Shown here in pieces: positions 13,521 through 25,126 of a DNA stretch of 64,000 nt. The stretch's first letter is position 1. Each line of letters begins with the position of its first letter. The stretch comes from Labia minor (taxonomy: Eukaryota > Arthropoda > Insecta > Dermaptera > Spongiphoridae): assembly GCA_963082975.1 (NCBI GenBank), contig OY720347.1, positions 28,302,221 to 28,366,220 on the forward strand, given 5' to 3'. A program made the translations under genes and the position numbers. The notes below the pieces were generated by a model. That model searched no databases. It had not been told where the DNA came from and saw only the letters and a program-made list of their open reading frames with translations.

Positions 13521-13619
13521 AGACTAATGGCAAATACCGGTGGCCCTAGTCAGAGCAAGAGAAGACTCCTTTTGGTAGCGGCCCAGTCGATGATGTTATA
13601 TGGATCGGAGATTTGGGCT
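13521..13619 (+). pseudogene. R1/Jockey-like LINE reverse transcriptase fragment
   Basis: Thirty-three codons read without interruption on the plus strand. They contain RLMANTGGPSQSKRRLL and then SMMLYGSEIWA. This matches the conserved segment of R1/Jockey-clade reverse transcriptases (RLMPNLGGP...RRLL...LYGAPVWA) that lies just past the polymerase domain. Nothing else of the element is recognisable on either side, so it is a small dead fragment. Its base composition is visibly less AT-rich than its surroundings. Confidence 0.7.
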
Positions 13620-13729
13620 TTACAACTATATTTTAAGTGAAAAAATGATTTCTTGGTTATATAAAAATTAAAATATGATTCTTTATATCTTTATTATACA
13701 GAAAAGTAGGCGTGTTAATATAAAATATA

Positions 13730-13759
13730 TACCTGGGACACCGAACTATCACTCGACCC
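13730..13759. repeat. GC-hairpin repeat copy 3
   Basis: Nearly the same as the motif at 12831-12860 (TACCTGGGACACCGA followed by CACTCGACCC), but two changes weaken the hairpin. The downstream AT-rich 100 bp also resembles the sequence after copy 2. Confidence 0.5.
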
Positions 13760-14372
13760 TTTAACCAATTTATACAATTTATTTTTATATACTTTAAAAA
13801 TTTTACAATTTTTTAATTATTTATTATAATTGTTAAATGGGATTTCTAAAAATGACCCATTAAAAATTTGTTTCCTAAAATGTTTCAAATTAATTAAAAT
13901 AAATTGTATAAATGTTCATTTATAAAATCTATATATCTGTGAGTTTGTTTTTCGATTTTTTAAATTTTGATTTTGGATTCGATTAGAGCTTAAAATGTGT
14001 AAATAAATGTAGAGTGGTCTTGGTTTTTTTAAAATTCGTTTGGGAACATGGTCAAATCGGCAGTCAAAGTTGAAAATTCCCCATATATTATAACTACTGT
14101 AATTAGTATTATTATAATGTAAAATTATAAAGAAAAAATGTTTAGACATTATTATAGACATTTTCATTCTGTAAATTAAATAATTTTATTTCATTTAAAT
14201 AAATATCTATTTTTAAATATTTTTTTCTCTCTACATTATTTATCTAATTCTCACAATATATTAAGATCATACCGGGACCCCGAGCCTCGGCTCTGTAATT
14301 AAGTTAAAAAAAAAAATTCATTATTATTGATAAATATATATCGTAATTTATAATTATAAAATATTATTAAAA

Positions 14373-14504
14373 TATATATTTTTAATTTTATTTCGAAATT
14401 AAATAAAAAATTTTAAAATATTTTAAATATAAAAAAAATATATATTTTTAATTTTATTTCGAAATTAAATAAAAAATTTTAAAATATTTTAAATATAAAA
14501 AAAA
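14373..14504. repeat. Tandem repeat, two units of 66 bp
   Basis: Two essentially identical AT-rich units follow each other directly, each containing ATTTCGAAATTAAATAAA. A diverged third unit sits 550 bp downstream. Confidence 0.7.
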
Positions 14505-14742
14505 TATTAATACAATATTCTTTAAAAAAAGGCGGGAGTCAAATTTCAATATAAATGTCATTTGTGATGTCATCAATATATAAATTAATAATAAATAATA
14601 TTAATAAATATTAAATTTAATAAAAGAACAATGAATAAATAAATATAAAATAGTAATTTATTAAAATGTAAACAATAGATAAAAAGAAAAAAAATAACAA
14701 ATTCATTATTTTCATTTTCATTTTCATTTTTAAATAACGATT

Positions 14743-14806
14743 CACCCGGAGAGTTTCGAACCGACGAAATCCACTCGTTAAAACATCACTTTACCATCTG
14801 GACTAA
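14743..14806 (-). repeat. tRNA-like segment, probable tRNA-derived SINE head
   Basis: On the minus strand there is an A-box-like TGGTAAAGTG and, about 35 bases later, a B-box-like GGTTCGAAACTC, in the order and spacing of a tRNA promoter. The arms do not pair well enough for a functional tRNA. Its place inside a repeat supports a SINE or SINE-derived origin. Confidence 0.45.
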
Positions 14807-15221
14807 ATGTATTTAGATAAAAAATTGTCATTTTTTTACTGTCTTAGCAGGCAGATTTGATGTTTTTTATTTTATTTTTTTTTTTTGAGAGAGATTAATA
14901 AATATCTATATATATTTTATTAAAAATAAATATTTTTAATTTTATTTCGAAATTAAATAATAAATTTTAAAATATTTTAAATAAAAAAAAATATTAATAC
15001 AAATAAAAATGGAGGCCAATTTTGACGTTTTCCATATATAATTTTCAATTAAGAAATTAATAATGAAGCTGAATGTTTCAAGAGATATCATCAATAAAAC
15101 TTAATTTTTCTTTATAAATACTATATCTAGTGTGAATTTGAAAAAAATCGTTAGAGCGGTTTTTGAGAACCAATATATATAGATAGATAGATATATACAA
15201 TTTTAGCTAGCATAATAAGAT

Positions 15222-17436
15222 AAGATAAGATAATATTTATTTTCAATATCATCTTTGAAAAAGTAGACCATTACGTGTCCCGACTTTTTTAACCGATTTG
15301 TCCATTCTTCTTTTTCTAATAGTTCCTTTCCCACCATTGTCTTGTCTTATGGTCCATTGTTTTAGGAAACATGTTGCATGTCTTTTTTGTCTTCCAATGT
15401 CACTTCATTTATAATCATCTTAATTTTCTTATCCTATTTTATCCAATTTTACTTTTAAGTTAATAATATAAACAAAATAATCTTTGATTTAAGAAAGTTA
15501 ATAATTGGAAGAAATTTAATTCCAAATGACATATTCCTTTTCTGATTTATTTATTAAAACATCTTATAATTAAATTTCTTTCAAATTCCTTCTATTTGTG
15601 ATGATTCAAATTTTATTTTATATATTGCTAAAGTTTATAATTTTCAAAATTTTAAATTATAAATTTTTATAAGTTAATTTATGTTCATTCATCATATTGA
15701 AGAACAATTATTTTCAAAATTTTATGAAGAATAATGTAAAAAATAATAAAAATTTTGAATCAGTGGAATTTTTTGTTTCTAATTTTATCAAGCATGCTTT
15801 AACAATTTTAATTCACCATACTAAATTAATTTTTCTTTTTTTTCACTTAAATGAGCTAATATACTATTTAAAATGATGAAGTAATATCTTGATTTCTCTC
15901 TTCAACTACAATTATTCAATTTAATAATTTTGAATCTCATTGAACTACTTTTATCAATACATAAATATTTTTAAAATCAACTTAAAAAAAACAAAATTAA
16001 AATAAAAGTAAAAAAATATAATAAAACAATATAATATTTGGTGATATTTAATATTATTTTATAGAACAGTATCTCTCCAATAAGGCAGAGATTTGTATAT
16101 TGTTTTATACTGGTGTCCACAGAGCATCCTTAACCTGGTGTCTAAGTATAATTTAAAGAGCTGAAATGATATAATAACAATAATAAAAATAAAAATGTTT
16201 AGAAAAAGGTATCTTCATAGATTAAAACAAACAAACAAAAATAAATTAAAATTGCATTAGACAATTCGAAAGTAAAACTTTTTCACATTAATATCTTGTT
16301 GACATCAAATGAGATCTGTGTTGAGGTTATTCAAGAGAAATTGAGCATCCAAAAATTATTATTATTTTCATTAACCGTAGCGGAAAATATAAATAAACTA
16401 AATACTACTCTTCAAGAGAATTGGGGCAAAACATGATTTCTACGAGAGTGCTCAAGCAAGTTTGGCCAGACGCCTACTGCTTTTAAGCTCACCAGAGCAA
16501 ATCTATTTATTTACAAACAGATATAAACATTGATCTAGAATGGAGGTTGATACTATCAACATCAAATATGTCAAAAAATACAAGCTCTAAGAACTAATCT
16601 ATTTATATGTATACAAATTTTCTTTCTGTATTTTCTTTCTAACTTAGAAATTTTTATTTTTTCTGATTCTTTTTTTAAAGCTGCTTGTTAATTAAAACTT
16701 CGTCCTTAAAAAAAATTATTAATATTAATTTAAATTGAAAAAAGTATAAGGGAGAAGGAACATAACGCGTGCCTATCTATTATCTAAGATGTATTGAAAA
16801 ATATATAAATATTTTTTATAAAAACCTTTATTATTTATTTTAGTAAAAATCAGACCTTTGATATCTGTTAAAATTGAATAGAAGCTTAATATAAGTAAAT
16901 ACACACATGAATACAATATAAATAAGAAATTCTAAAAATAAAAAATAATTTATTTTAACGAATAATTAAAGATATTTTTACAAAAAATATAATTTAAAAT
17001 ATATATATATAGGTAAAAAATTTAAAAAATAGAAATTTCACAATAATTGGGTAATAATTTTCTGCCAAACTGGCTAATATTTTATTTAAATTATTTAATT
17101 CTATATATTTTTTAGGAATTCAATTTTTAAGGATTGAATGTGTTTGGTAATTAGAGAAACGTCATCCCTGCATTGGATAGTTTCTAAATTACCCCGACAA
17201 TAAAAATAATTTCCTCTTTAAATGCCTTGTTATTGACAATGTGAAGTCTTTATAAAAAGTATATCTATTCATAGGATTTATATGGATCTTGAAATATAAT
17301 TTTATAGAAATACTGAACTTACTCCAGAATATGTTGCTAGTGTTTTAAAATCTTAGCCACCAAATTTGTTATGAGTACTTTTAAAATGTTGAGAAATAAT
17401 GGAGACAAAATTGAATGAAACTTTGAACATTCTATG
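15222..17436. other. AT-rich stretch, no gene seen
   Basis: No recognisable coding or RNA gene. A slightly GC-richer segment near 16300-16530 gives no convincing frame. Confidence 0.5.
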
Positions 17437-18051
17437 AATTAGCTGGAGTGTCTCCACTCGACTATCTCGCAATTTGAATTGGATTAAATAACATAATATA
17501 TTATTTTTAAATTAAATTTAATTAATTTTAAATAATAAATATTAAACCAGCGCATGTTTGGCTTTTTATTGATGGCACCATGGCACATATTGGCGCGTGA
17601 GATTTGCAGTGTTAAAAAATTAATTCTGGTACTTTCAGCAATTCAATCAAGCTGAAATTCTATATATAGCAGTTTTATACAATTATTAATCATGTGAAAA
17701 ATTATCAAACATATATTTTTATTTTTACGGTCACTTTAGAGGAAAAAAAATCAAAACGTTGTAGATAATGACCCTCTTCCGGTTGACCTACATTTCTCAA
17801 AAGTTGATAGAAAACTATGAATTTTGAATAATGTCCATGTACCAAATTTCATCATTCTAGCTCAAACCGTTTTTGCGTAATCTTGCCTACATACATACAC
17901 ACACACACACATACACACACACACACACAGATATTTTTCTCAACCTTAGTGAAAATGATTCAGGAACCTTCAAAACGTATAAAAACATCAAAATCTCAAC
18001 ATCGAAAATTTTCGTGATCGCAATACTATCTCTGGCGAGATAGTAAAAATT
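17437..18051 (-). repeat. 0.6-kb interspersed repeat, copy B
   Basis: Nearly full-length copy, closely similar to copy D (61910-62536) along its whole length. The left end reads AATTAGCTGGAGTGTCTCC followed by ACTATCTCGC. The right end contains the hairpin ACTATCTC-TGGC-GAGATAGT and then AAAAATT. A (CA)n microsatellite lies at about 17890-17930. Orientation is given by the shared frame (FYYLARDSIAI and so on), which reads on the minus strand. No target duplication is obvious. Confidence 0.75.
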
Positions 18052-20064
18052 TAAAGAAATTATCAAAGATTCAAGTTTTATCAATCATGAACATTTTGAT
18101 GCTAATGTAATTTTCATGCAACCTTCAGTTTTAATTTAGCACTGTATTTTCAATCAAGTATGAAAGAGAGAGAGAGAGAGAGAAAGAGATTATTCTATCA
18201 CACAAACATTCATCATCATGTTTGAAAAAAATCTAAAAAATATTAAAACAAATTAAATAATGATTTTAATTTTTGAAAAATAGTAAAATATATTAATTTA
18301 ATAATATATTATAATAATAACTAAAATATACTAAATAATATTTAAAATAATAACTAGAGTTATATCTGTTGACACAATAAATATCTCGAATTTCTTAATA
18401 ATATATAAGTAACTATAGTTATGATTAAGTGAAAATATTTAGTTTATTAAATGAAAAAAATATACTTAATATATTAAAATAAGAATAATCTAATAAATAT
18501 TTATATTTGATAGTTAATTTTTTAAAGTCACTTTATTAGTATTATAATATATAGATACAGAAAAAAATTGAATAAATTATATACCGTTCTATTATATAAG
18601 TGAGAGTTTACAAGATTTAAAAGAATTTACATTAGATTTATTCATTTTCGTTAAAATATTCATTGAATTATTTCAGGTCTAAAATAATAAATATAGTCAT
18701 CATTTTCAAGTGGAAAAGATTTGTACCTCTCATATGCTCCTTTAAATGTAGTCAAAATTCATTTAATGGATAAAAACTAAAAATTAATTTAATTGCTTTA
18801 ATATTATTTTTCAAATACAAGATTTTTTTTTGTTTATTAAGAAATTTAAAACAAAATTAATCTAATAAATGTATAAGTGCTGCAATTGTAGAAATTAAAA
18901 TCCCATGATTCCATATCCTTTGAATAAATATACTACCTTTTATAATGACTTCACATTGTCAACGACTAGGCATTCCAAAAGAAAATTATTTTTATTCTCG
19001 GTGTAATTTAGTAACTATCCAATGTTCAAAACATCTCAAGGCCTAAAACATTAAAAAATTAAAAAAAACATAGTTTTCGATTAATTAATCAATGTTACAC
19101 AAATAACAATATAATAATTTTTATAGTGTTTTAGAATTAAAGTAAACTTCAAATGAAAAAAATAATGAATATTTTAATTGAAAATGATAACTAAAATATA
19201 GTATAATATAATATACTATACTATAAATTTATAAATTGAATAACTATAAATGTATTTAAAAAAAAATCAAAAGTGATTGAATTTTTTCATTTTTAAAGTT
19301 ATTAGAATACCTGTTTATTTTATGAAACAAATTAAACCATTATATATACTATTTGAAGATATAATATAAAAAGAATCGATGTTTTTAATGAAACTGTGTA
19401 TGTAAAAATAAAATTATTATAATAGATAAACAATAGATTCAAAGAATTTTCAACTTTTCAATAAACTAATTTTATTTTAAATAATTTTATATTTATTTTA
19501 TAAAATTTTAAATAAATTTGTATTAGAATTCTTTAAATAACTTTTTTAATCCGAAAAAGTATTTTTTAATTGTATATTTTATTTTTCAATATATAACAAT
19601 TTTCGATTTATTAAATAATTTATTAATTCAAATAATGATTTGTTAATTAATTGATTATTTGTGTGGAAAATTAATTAAAAATTTAAATTTAACTTCCGAT
19701 TGATCTATGCTTGTATACTAAAGTTTGATATGATAATTGAATTTAAGATTGGTTTATCAATAAAATAGATAAATAAATAATATATATGTATTATTAAATA
19801 AGCTAATTATAATTTAGATTACTTAAAATATCTTCAAAATACGTTGAATAAAATTAACTCAATTAGATAATTATTTTTATTCGAATACATATTAGAAATT
19901 AAAATTAGAAAAGTAAATTTAGTTTTTTAAACAAATTATTTATATTAAGATCATTTAAAAAAAATTTGTCTAAAATTATAAATAATGTTATAATATCATA
20001 ATTGTTAAATTATAATATAGTTAATATATAATATAAAAGGAATAAAATTGGAAAGCATATAAAG
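18052..20064. other. AT-rich stretch, no gene seen
   Basis: Only a (GA)n microsatellite at about 18164-18190 and AT-rich sequence. I found no coding frame. Confidence 0.55.
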
Positions 20065-20246
20065 CAGCGGTCGGGGAACCGGGGTAAATTACCCCAAATG
20101 GGGTAAAAATGACATTTTTGGGGTTAAAATGAAACTTGAGAGTAAAAAGTATATATTTTTAATTTGCTATTTTATAAACCATGGAGTAATATCAACTTAC
20201 TCAAAAATATTTTGAGGTAATGATTAAAAAAGTTCCCCAACCGCTG
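20065..20246. mobile_element. hAT-type MITE
   Basis: The termini are inverted: CAGCGGTCGGGGAAC at the left, GTTCCCCAACCGCTG at the right. ATAAAG occurs directly on both sides (20059-20064, 20247-20252). CAG-initial termini and a short direct repeat suit a hAT derivative, although hAT duplications are normally 8 bp. At 182 bp it carries no transposase. Runs of GGGGT lie inside both ends. Confidence 0.65.
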
Positions 20247-22759
20247 ATAAAGTGAAATACTAAAAAAATTAAATATAAATATAACAAAAAATATAATTTG
20301 TGTATATTTATTAATTTTTTTTCTTTATAAATATTAGTATTATTTGTATTAAGTTGTAATCCATGAAGGTTAAAACTTATTTATTCATGACTATGATTTA
20401 ATTATTTGATGATTTGAGAGTTATTTTTAATTTTGATTTTTCATTTTATATTTTAATATTTATATTCATTTATTATTGAATGCACTTAATATAAAAAAAG
20501 GGAATTATGTTTTAAACTTTAATATTGTCTCCTCTCGTATTGAATTTTTTCTTTTTCAATTTTCCCGACTTTTTGAATAGTTAAATTTTTTAATAACCCA
20601 TTTATATAATTCTTTTTGGTTTTTTGATTTTTTCGATCTGGACACACACAATTTCTAAATTATATTGGTTAAGCAAAGTCAAGAGATATAAATTTAAAAA
20701 AATGATTTAATAGATGAATAAAAGAAAAATAAATAAACCTTTTAATGAAATAGAGAAGAACAGTGAAAACTAATTTGAAATTGAAAGTTTATCTTTATAA
20801 AATAAATTAGCTTTGTTTGACAATAGAATAAATAATTGTGGAGGAGTATGGGACATTGATAATTAAAAATCCAATGAAAAGGAGCAATTGGTCCAATAAA
20901 CGGATTTAGAATAGTTAGAGTAACTATAAGTGAACCTATTAAAAAGAATTATTTCAACGAAGAATTAGTATGTCTAACCAGAAATCTTAAAAATGAAGAC
21001 TCGTAGCTATTATAGGAAATTGAAGAACTTGGATTGGATGGTGAATGTGAAAAATTATTATGAGTAGACCAATGTTTGAAGAACATTAATGAACCAACTT
21101 ATATAGATGGTTAGATTTATTATAAAATTTGCCATTTGTCTAAATTATATATTAGTATTATTTACTAATTTATGATTAACTTTAAAATTCAATAATGTTT
21201 ATAAAGGAAATGCAAATTTTTATTCATATTTCAAGGTAAGCAACATTCCAAATGATGTAAAGGAATTTTTTTTTTTAAAAAAAATGTCAATAACATTTCA
21301 ACCTTGTCTTGTTTTTAACCGTAAAAAGTAAAAGGGTTGGAAGCAAGGAGAAAATCAACATAAATATTTTGTTATATAAGTTTAGATAAATCTATTTCTT
21401 GTTTATTTTCTGTTTTATTTTTGTTTTTGAATTATAATTATGCATAGGATCAGGATAATTTTGAAGATAACTTAAAATAATAAACTTTTATCCTATACTT
21501 ATTATCCCCTATTATAACGATTAATTCTAAATAATATTAAATTATTTAAATATTTATATTTTAATAAAAAAATTATTTTAGAAAATTTGTTTATTCAATA
21601 ACAGACTATATTTACAAGGATATAAAGCAATTTTGGCACTTTTAAGAAAACACTTGTGAATTTTTCCACCTGTTGCTAAATATTTTGGCAAAGATCCTAA
21701 CAAAGAAAAAAAAAAGAATCGACAAGTGTTTAACCAAATTACTTATTAATACGATAAATGATTTTTAGTAATTTCAAATTAAAATTTTAAATTATATTAT
21801 TTTAAACATTGTTAAAACAGAATTATCACTTTTAAACAAATGCATAATGAATACAACCATATTAAAAAAATTTCCATTTCATAGAGATTCAATAAAAATA
21901 TAATATACTTACCTATTTGAATATTTTAATGAAAAAATATATTTTTATAGAAAATAAACTTACTTATCATATTTTGTTTTAATTTAATTTTATTCTCTTA
22001 TTATAGATAATAATTTCGAAATCCGGTTGGTCAAGTCGTTCTATATAAAGACAGAGGAATTGGTTTTGTTATGCTTAATGAATTTCAAACTGTCCCATTG
22101 ATATTTATGGATAAGAAAAATGCTCTGCATGACATTTACTTAATTAACTTCTTATGGTCTCTTCAAATTAAATTTCTATCATTTTAAATTATTTTTTTTT
22201 TAATTTCTCATTTGAATTATTAGTTCTAATAAATGTATATCCTATATATAGTAATAATAACTTCCTATTATGAATTTTTAATTCATTCAGTATAATATTT
22301 GCTAAAAACATTGATTAGATATTTTTTAATTTAATAAAAATTTTAGATCAAAAAATTATATATATGTATATAATAAATATTTTGAGTAACAAATTGAAGC
22401 CTGTCTATTTTATTTCTAAAATTAAATTTATAGGTTTTACTCAAAATTTCCAGAAAATTGTATATTTTTAAATTTCTTGATAATCATTTTTTTTTATTGG
22501 GAAGATTTTAAAATAAATAAAGATATTTATATATCAAACGTCCGATATCGATATAAATTTATGAAGGTTTGTTGACCGGAAGTTGATTTTATGCTTAATT
22601 TAATTTTCTGGAGATATCAAAATTCCCTGGGAAATAAGAAAACTAATTGATTCGAATTTCGCCATCTTTTCCAATTGCGTTACCATATGTTCATCATTTA
22701 TAAGGTTTGCTTGTAACTGATGCGACTTTCATTCAAGGAATGCTTTGGTGATGGTTTAA
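20247..22759. other. AT-rich stretch, no gene seen
   Basis: No coding frame with a recognisable motif. A stretch at 20850-21110 is less biased and may be an old element remnant. A good splice-donor consensus (AAG|GTAAGC near 21235) could not be tied to an exon. TATATAAAG near 22042 is a possible but unsupported TATA box. Confidence 0.45.
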
Positions 22760-23040
22760 TCATCCTTTGGGCGTAGGTCGGTCGACCCAGGAAGAAAAAA
22801 GAATGATGCCCGGGCAGGGAGGAGAGGGGCGAAGGACGTCAACCCGCACCACGCACCAACCCACATTCCTTTTATCCGAGGGTGGTATGAAGTAATACTC
22901 CATTAACATATGCATACGAAAATCAAATTTGAGACCAATGACTAAATATAGTAAGGCGGTTGTCAATTTTTTATCCATGCTTCAAAATGAGATCTCTTAC
23001 TCGTGCATTTTAATGCTTTATCCATTGAGTTCCTATCATT
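22760..23040. repeat. GC-richer segment with tRNA-like tail
   Basis: A GC-rich block (about 22765-22880, with CCCGGGCAGGGAGGAG) leads into a minus-strand segment reading GAACTCAATGGATAAAGC at 23010-23035, close to the 5' half of a tRNA with its A box. The 72-codon minus frame across the block has no recognisable domain. The simplest reading is an old SINE or tRNA pseudogene beside an unidentified GC-rich repeat. Confidence 0.3.
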
Positions 23041-23239
23041 GATCGTTAATTTCTTATATATAGAATAGAAAACCAAAATAGGTAGCGCTATTTGTGATTC
23101 CCAATCGATTTTCATCGATTATTAAAACTTGTAATATGATAAATAAAAAAAAATTAAAGATGAATAAAATAAAATAAATAAATTATCTAATTGTAAATAA
23201 AATATACAAATAGGCTAGGATAACAGAATTTTTATAAAA

Positions 23240-23358
23240 AAATACACACATACACACATACAGTTTTCTCAACCTTAGTGAAAATGACTCAGGGACCTTC
23301 AAAACATATAAAAACATCAAAATCTCGACATCGAAAATTTGGCGAGATAGTAAAAATT
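23240..23358 (-). repeat. 0.6-kb interspersed repeat, copy C (fragment)
   Basis: Only the hairpin-side end is present, with the shared frame DVEILMFLYVLK...ESFSLRLRK and a short (CA)n-like tail. A deletion removed the distal half of the terminal hairpin loop region (the TCGTGATCGCAATACTATC part of copies B and D). The end GGCGAGATAGTAAAAATT is kept. Confidence 0.7.
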
Positions 23359-25126
23359 GGAGAGATTTCAAAATATTTTATTAATAAGTTTTTCGTAATA
23401 ATAGACCTTTTATTTATATATATTATAATTTGATTTTTTTAAAAGTTTAATTCGGGAACATATTTTTAATCGAACAAGGATAGTGGACTACCTAGTTTGT
23501 ATTAAAGCAGCATATCCCGTTATGTTTTGATTCTAAATATATTAAATACATATTTACTATTTTACATTTCTTACATGAAATGTTGTTTGCTTAAATCACA
23601 TATATAGAAATGTTTAGAAATAAATATTTGACTCAATTCAATGTACTATATTTAAAATAGGGTATGACATAAATTACTATATAAAAATAACTTTAACCAA
23701 TAAGATAAGAGATATTGGTAATTATCAAAACAATTTGAAATTAATAAAGTTACAGTAATTGAATTAAAATATAATTATGTAAATCTAATTTTTTAAAATT
23801 GGGTTCATATTATTATATTTTTCTTTTCTAATAATAATGTAATAAATAATAATAAATAATAATATGTATATTATTTTTTCTTTAAATAATATTTTAAAAT
23901 ATGATATAATAAAATATTTTTAAATTATAATTTAGAAAAAATATTTATAAAATTATTGAATATAATTTTAATTAAATTCATAAGGGAAACTTTTATCTAT
24001 TTTACACTTATTTATTTCATTATTATTATTACTCTCTCAAAGACCCCATTAAAGGTGTATAAAGACGTTTCCATCCAGGCACAGACAGAAAATGTTAGAA
24101 CTACATGATCAATTCTATGAAGAACAGCAATAGCATTTATTAATTTCAATAAATAACAACAACAATAAATTTATTTTAATATATTTTGCGTTTTATATTT
24201 TACATTTTGCTTGTCATTTGATTTTTCATTGAAATTATCAATTATGCTTATATCGGAACTTAAGTTCTAAAGATGATGATTTAGGAAAATTGTTTAAATA
24301 ATATTTTTTTGAAAATAGGTCTTCACTATTCAAGTAGATTGATGATATGCACCTTCAATGTTTAAATCTTTTGAGATCGTTTAGAAATATTTTACGATTT
24401 ATTTCCAAAAAAAAATGCCTCATATTTCATTAGTAAATATTTATATTGGTTGAAATTTTGATTGAATCATATGAAAATAAATAAAACAGATCACTCATCA
24501 TATAAAAGGGAGAGGAAAATGACGCATTCATAGCAATTTTCAATATGAAACCATTATTTCATTGTATGGATACATATACGTGTATGTTGCCATAAGATGA
24601 GTTGAATAATTTCTCTTATTTGATTTACTTAAAAAAAATTGATCAAAAATAAACAATTACAATTTATTCTGAATATTTGGTTTCTATTAATATTATGTAA
24701 TATTAAAAAAATTTTATAATTTTATTTTCGATAAATTCCCTCTTTTTATATAACGCTCTTATTCATTTTAAAGCAATTTGGTAAGCACGAATTCTCTTTT
24801 TTATACAATTTTATCCGCATTAACCCGATTTGGGATATTTATTATAATATTATGATTTGTCACTTGATTTAATAATAAAAGTGTAAATTTATATGATTAT
24901 ATTCTCAGGATAATATTTTTTTGTAATTTAAATATAAGTATTTAGAAGATTGATAAATATTAATTTTTGGCTATCAAATTGTCTCTGCCATTTTATTCTA
25001 ATTTTTATTGATTAAATTTATTTTTATTTTTTATTAATCAATGGATTATCATACATTTATTTTATTATTATTATTATTAAATAACAATTTTATAATATAT
25101 TAAATTTGTTTAATTTTATTTTACAG
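23359..25126. other. AT-rich stretch upstream of MARVEL gene 1; no exon identified
   Basis: The missing first coding exon of the downstream MARVEL gene should lie here or farther left, but I could not find a convincing exon ending in phase 0. GTATAAAGACG at 24058-24068 is a possible TATA box with a GC-richer 50 bp after it. Confidence 0.35.

Larger units (their letters stand above)
14270..15221. repeat. Composite interspersed repeat with GC-hairpin copy 4
   Basis: The stretch begins with a hairpin motif like copy 1 (14270-14297). It contains a two-unit tandem repeat of period 66 (about 14373-14504), a third diverged unit at about 14923-14996, and a tRNA-like segment (14743-14806). It ends with an (ATAG)n run and the 24-base string shared with 12973-12996. 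This looks like several repeat layers or one long non-autonomous element. There is no coding frame. Confidence 0.5.

Noticed and set aside
14373..14504. Direct repeats considered as a CRISPR-like array
   Set aside because: Only two tandem AT-rich units without spacers, in eukaryotic DNA.
21180..21240. Good splice donor AAG|GTAAGC considered as the end of MARVEL gene 1 exon 1
   Set aside because: The preceding frame lacks the expected helix-1 lead (PGILK-type) and a credible Met.
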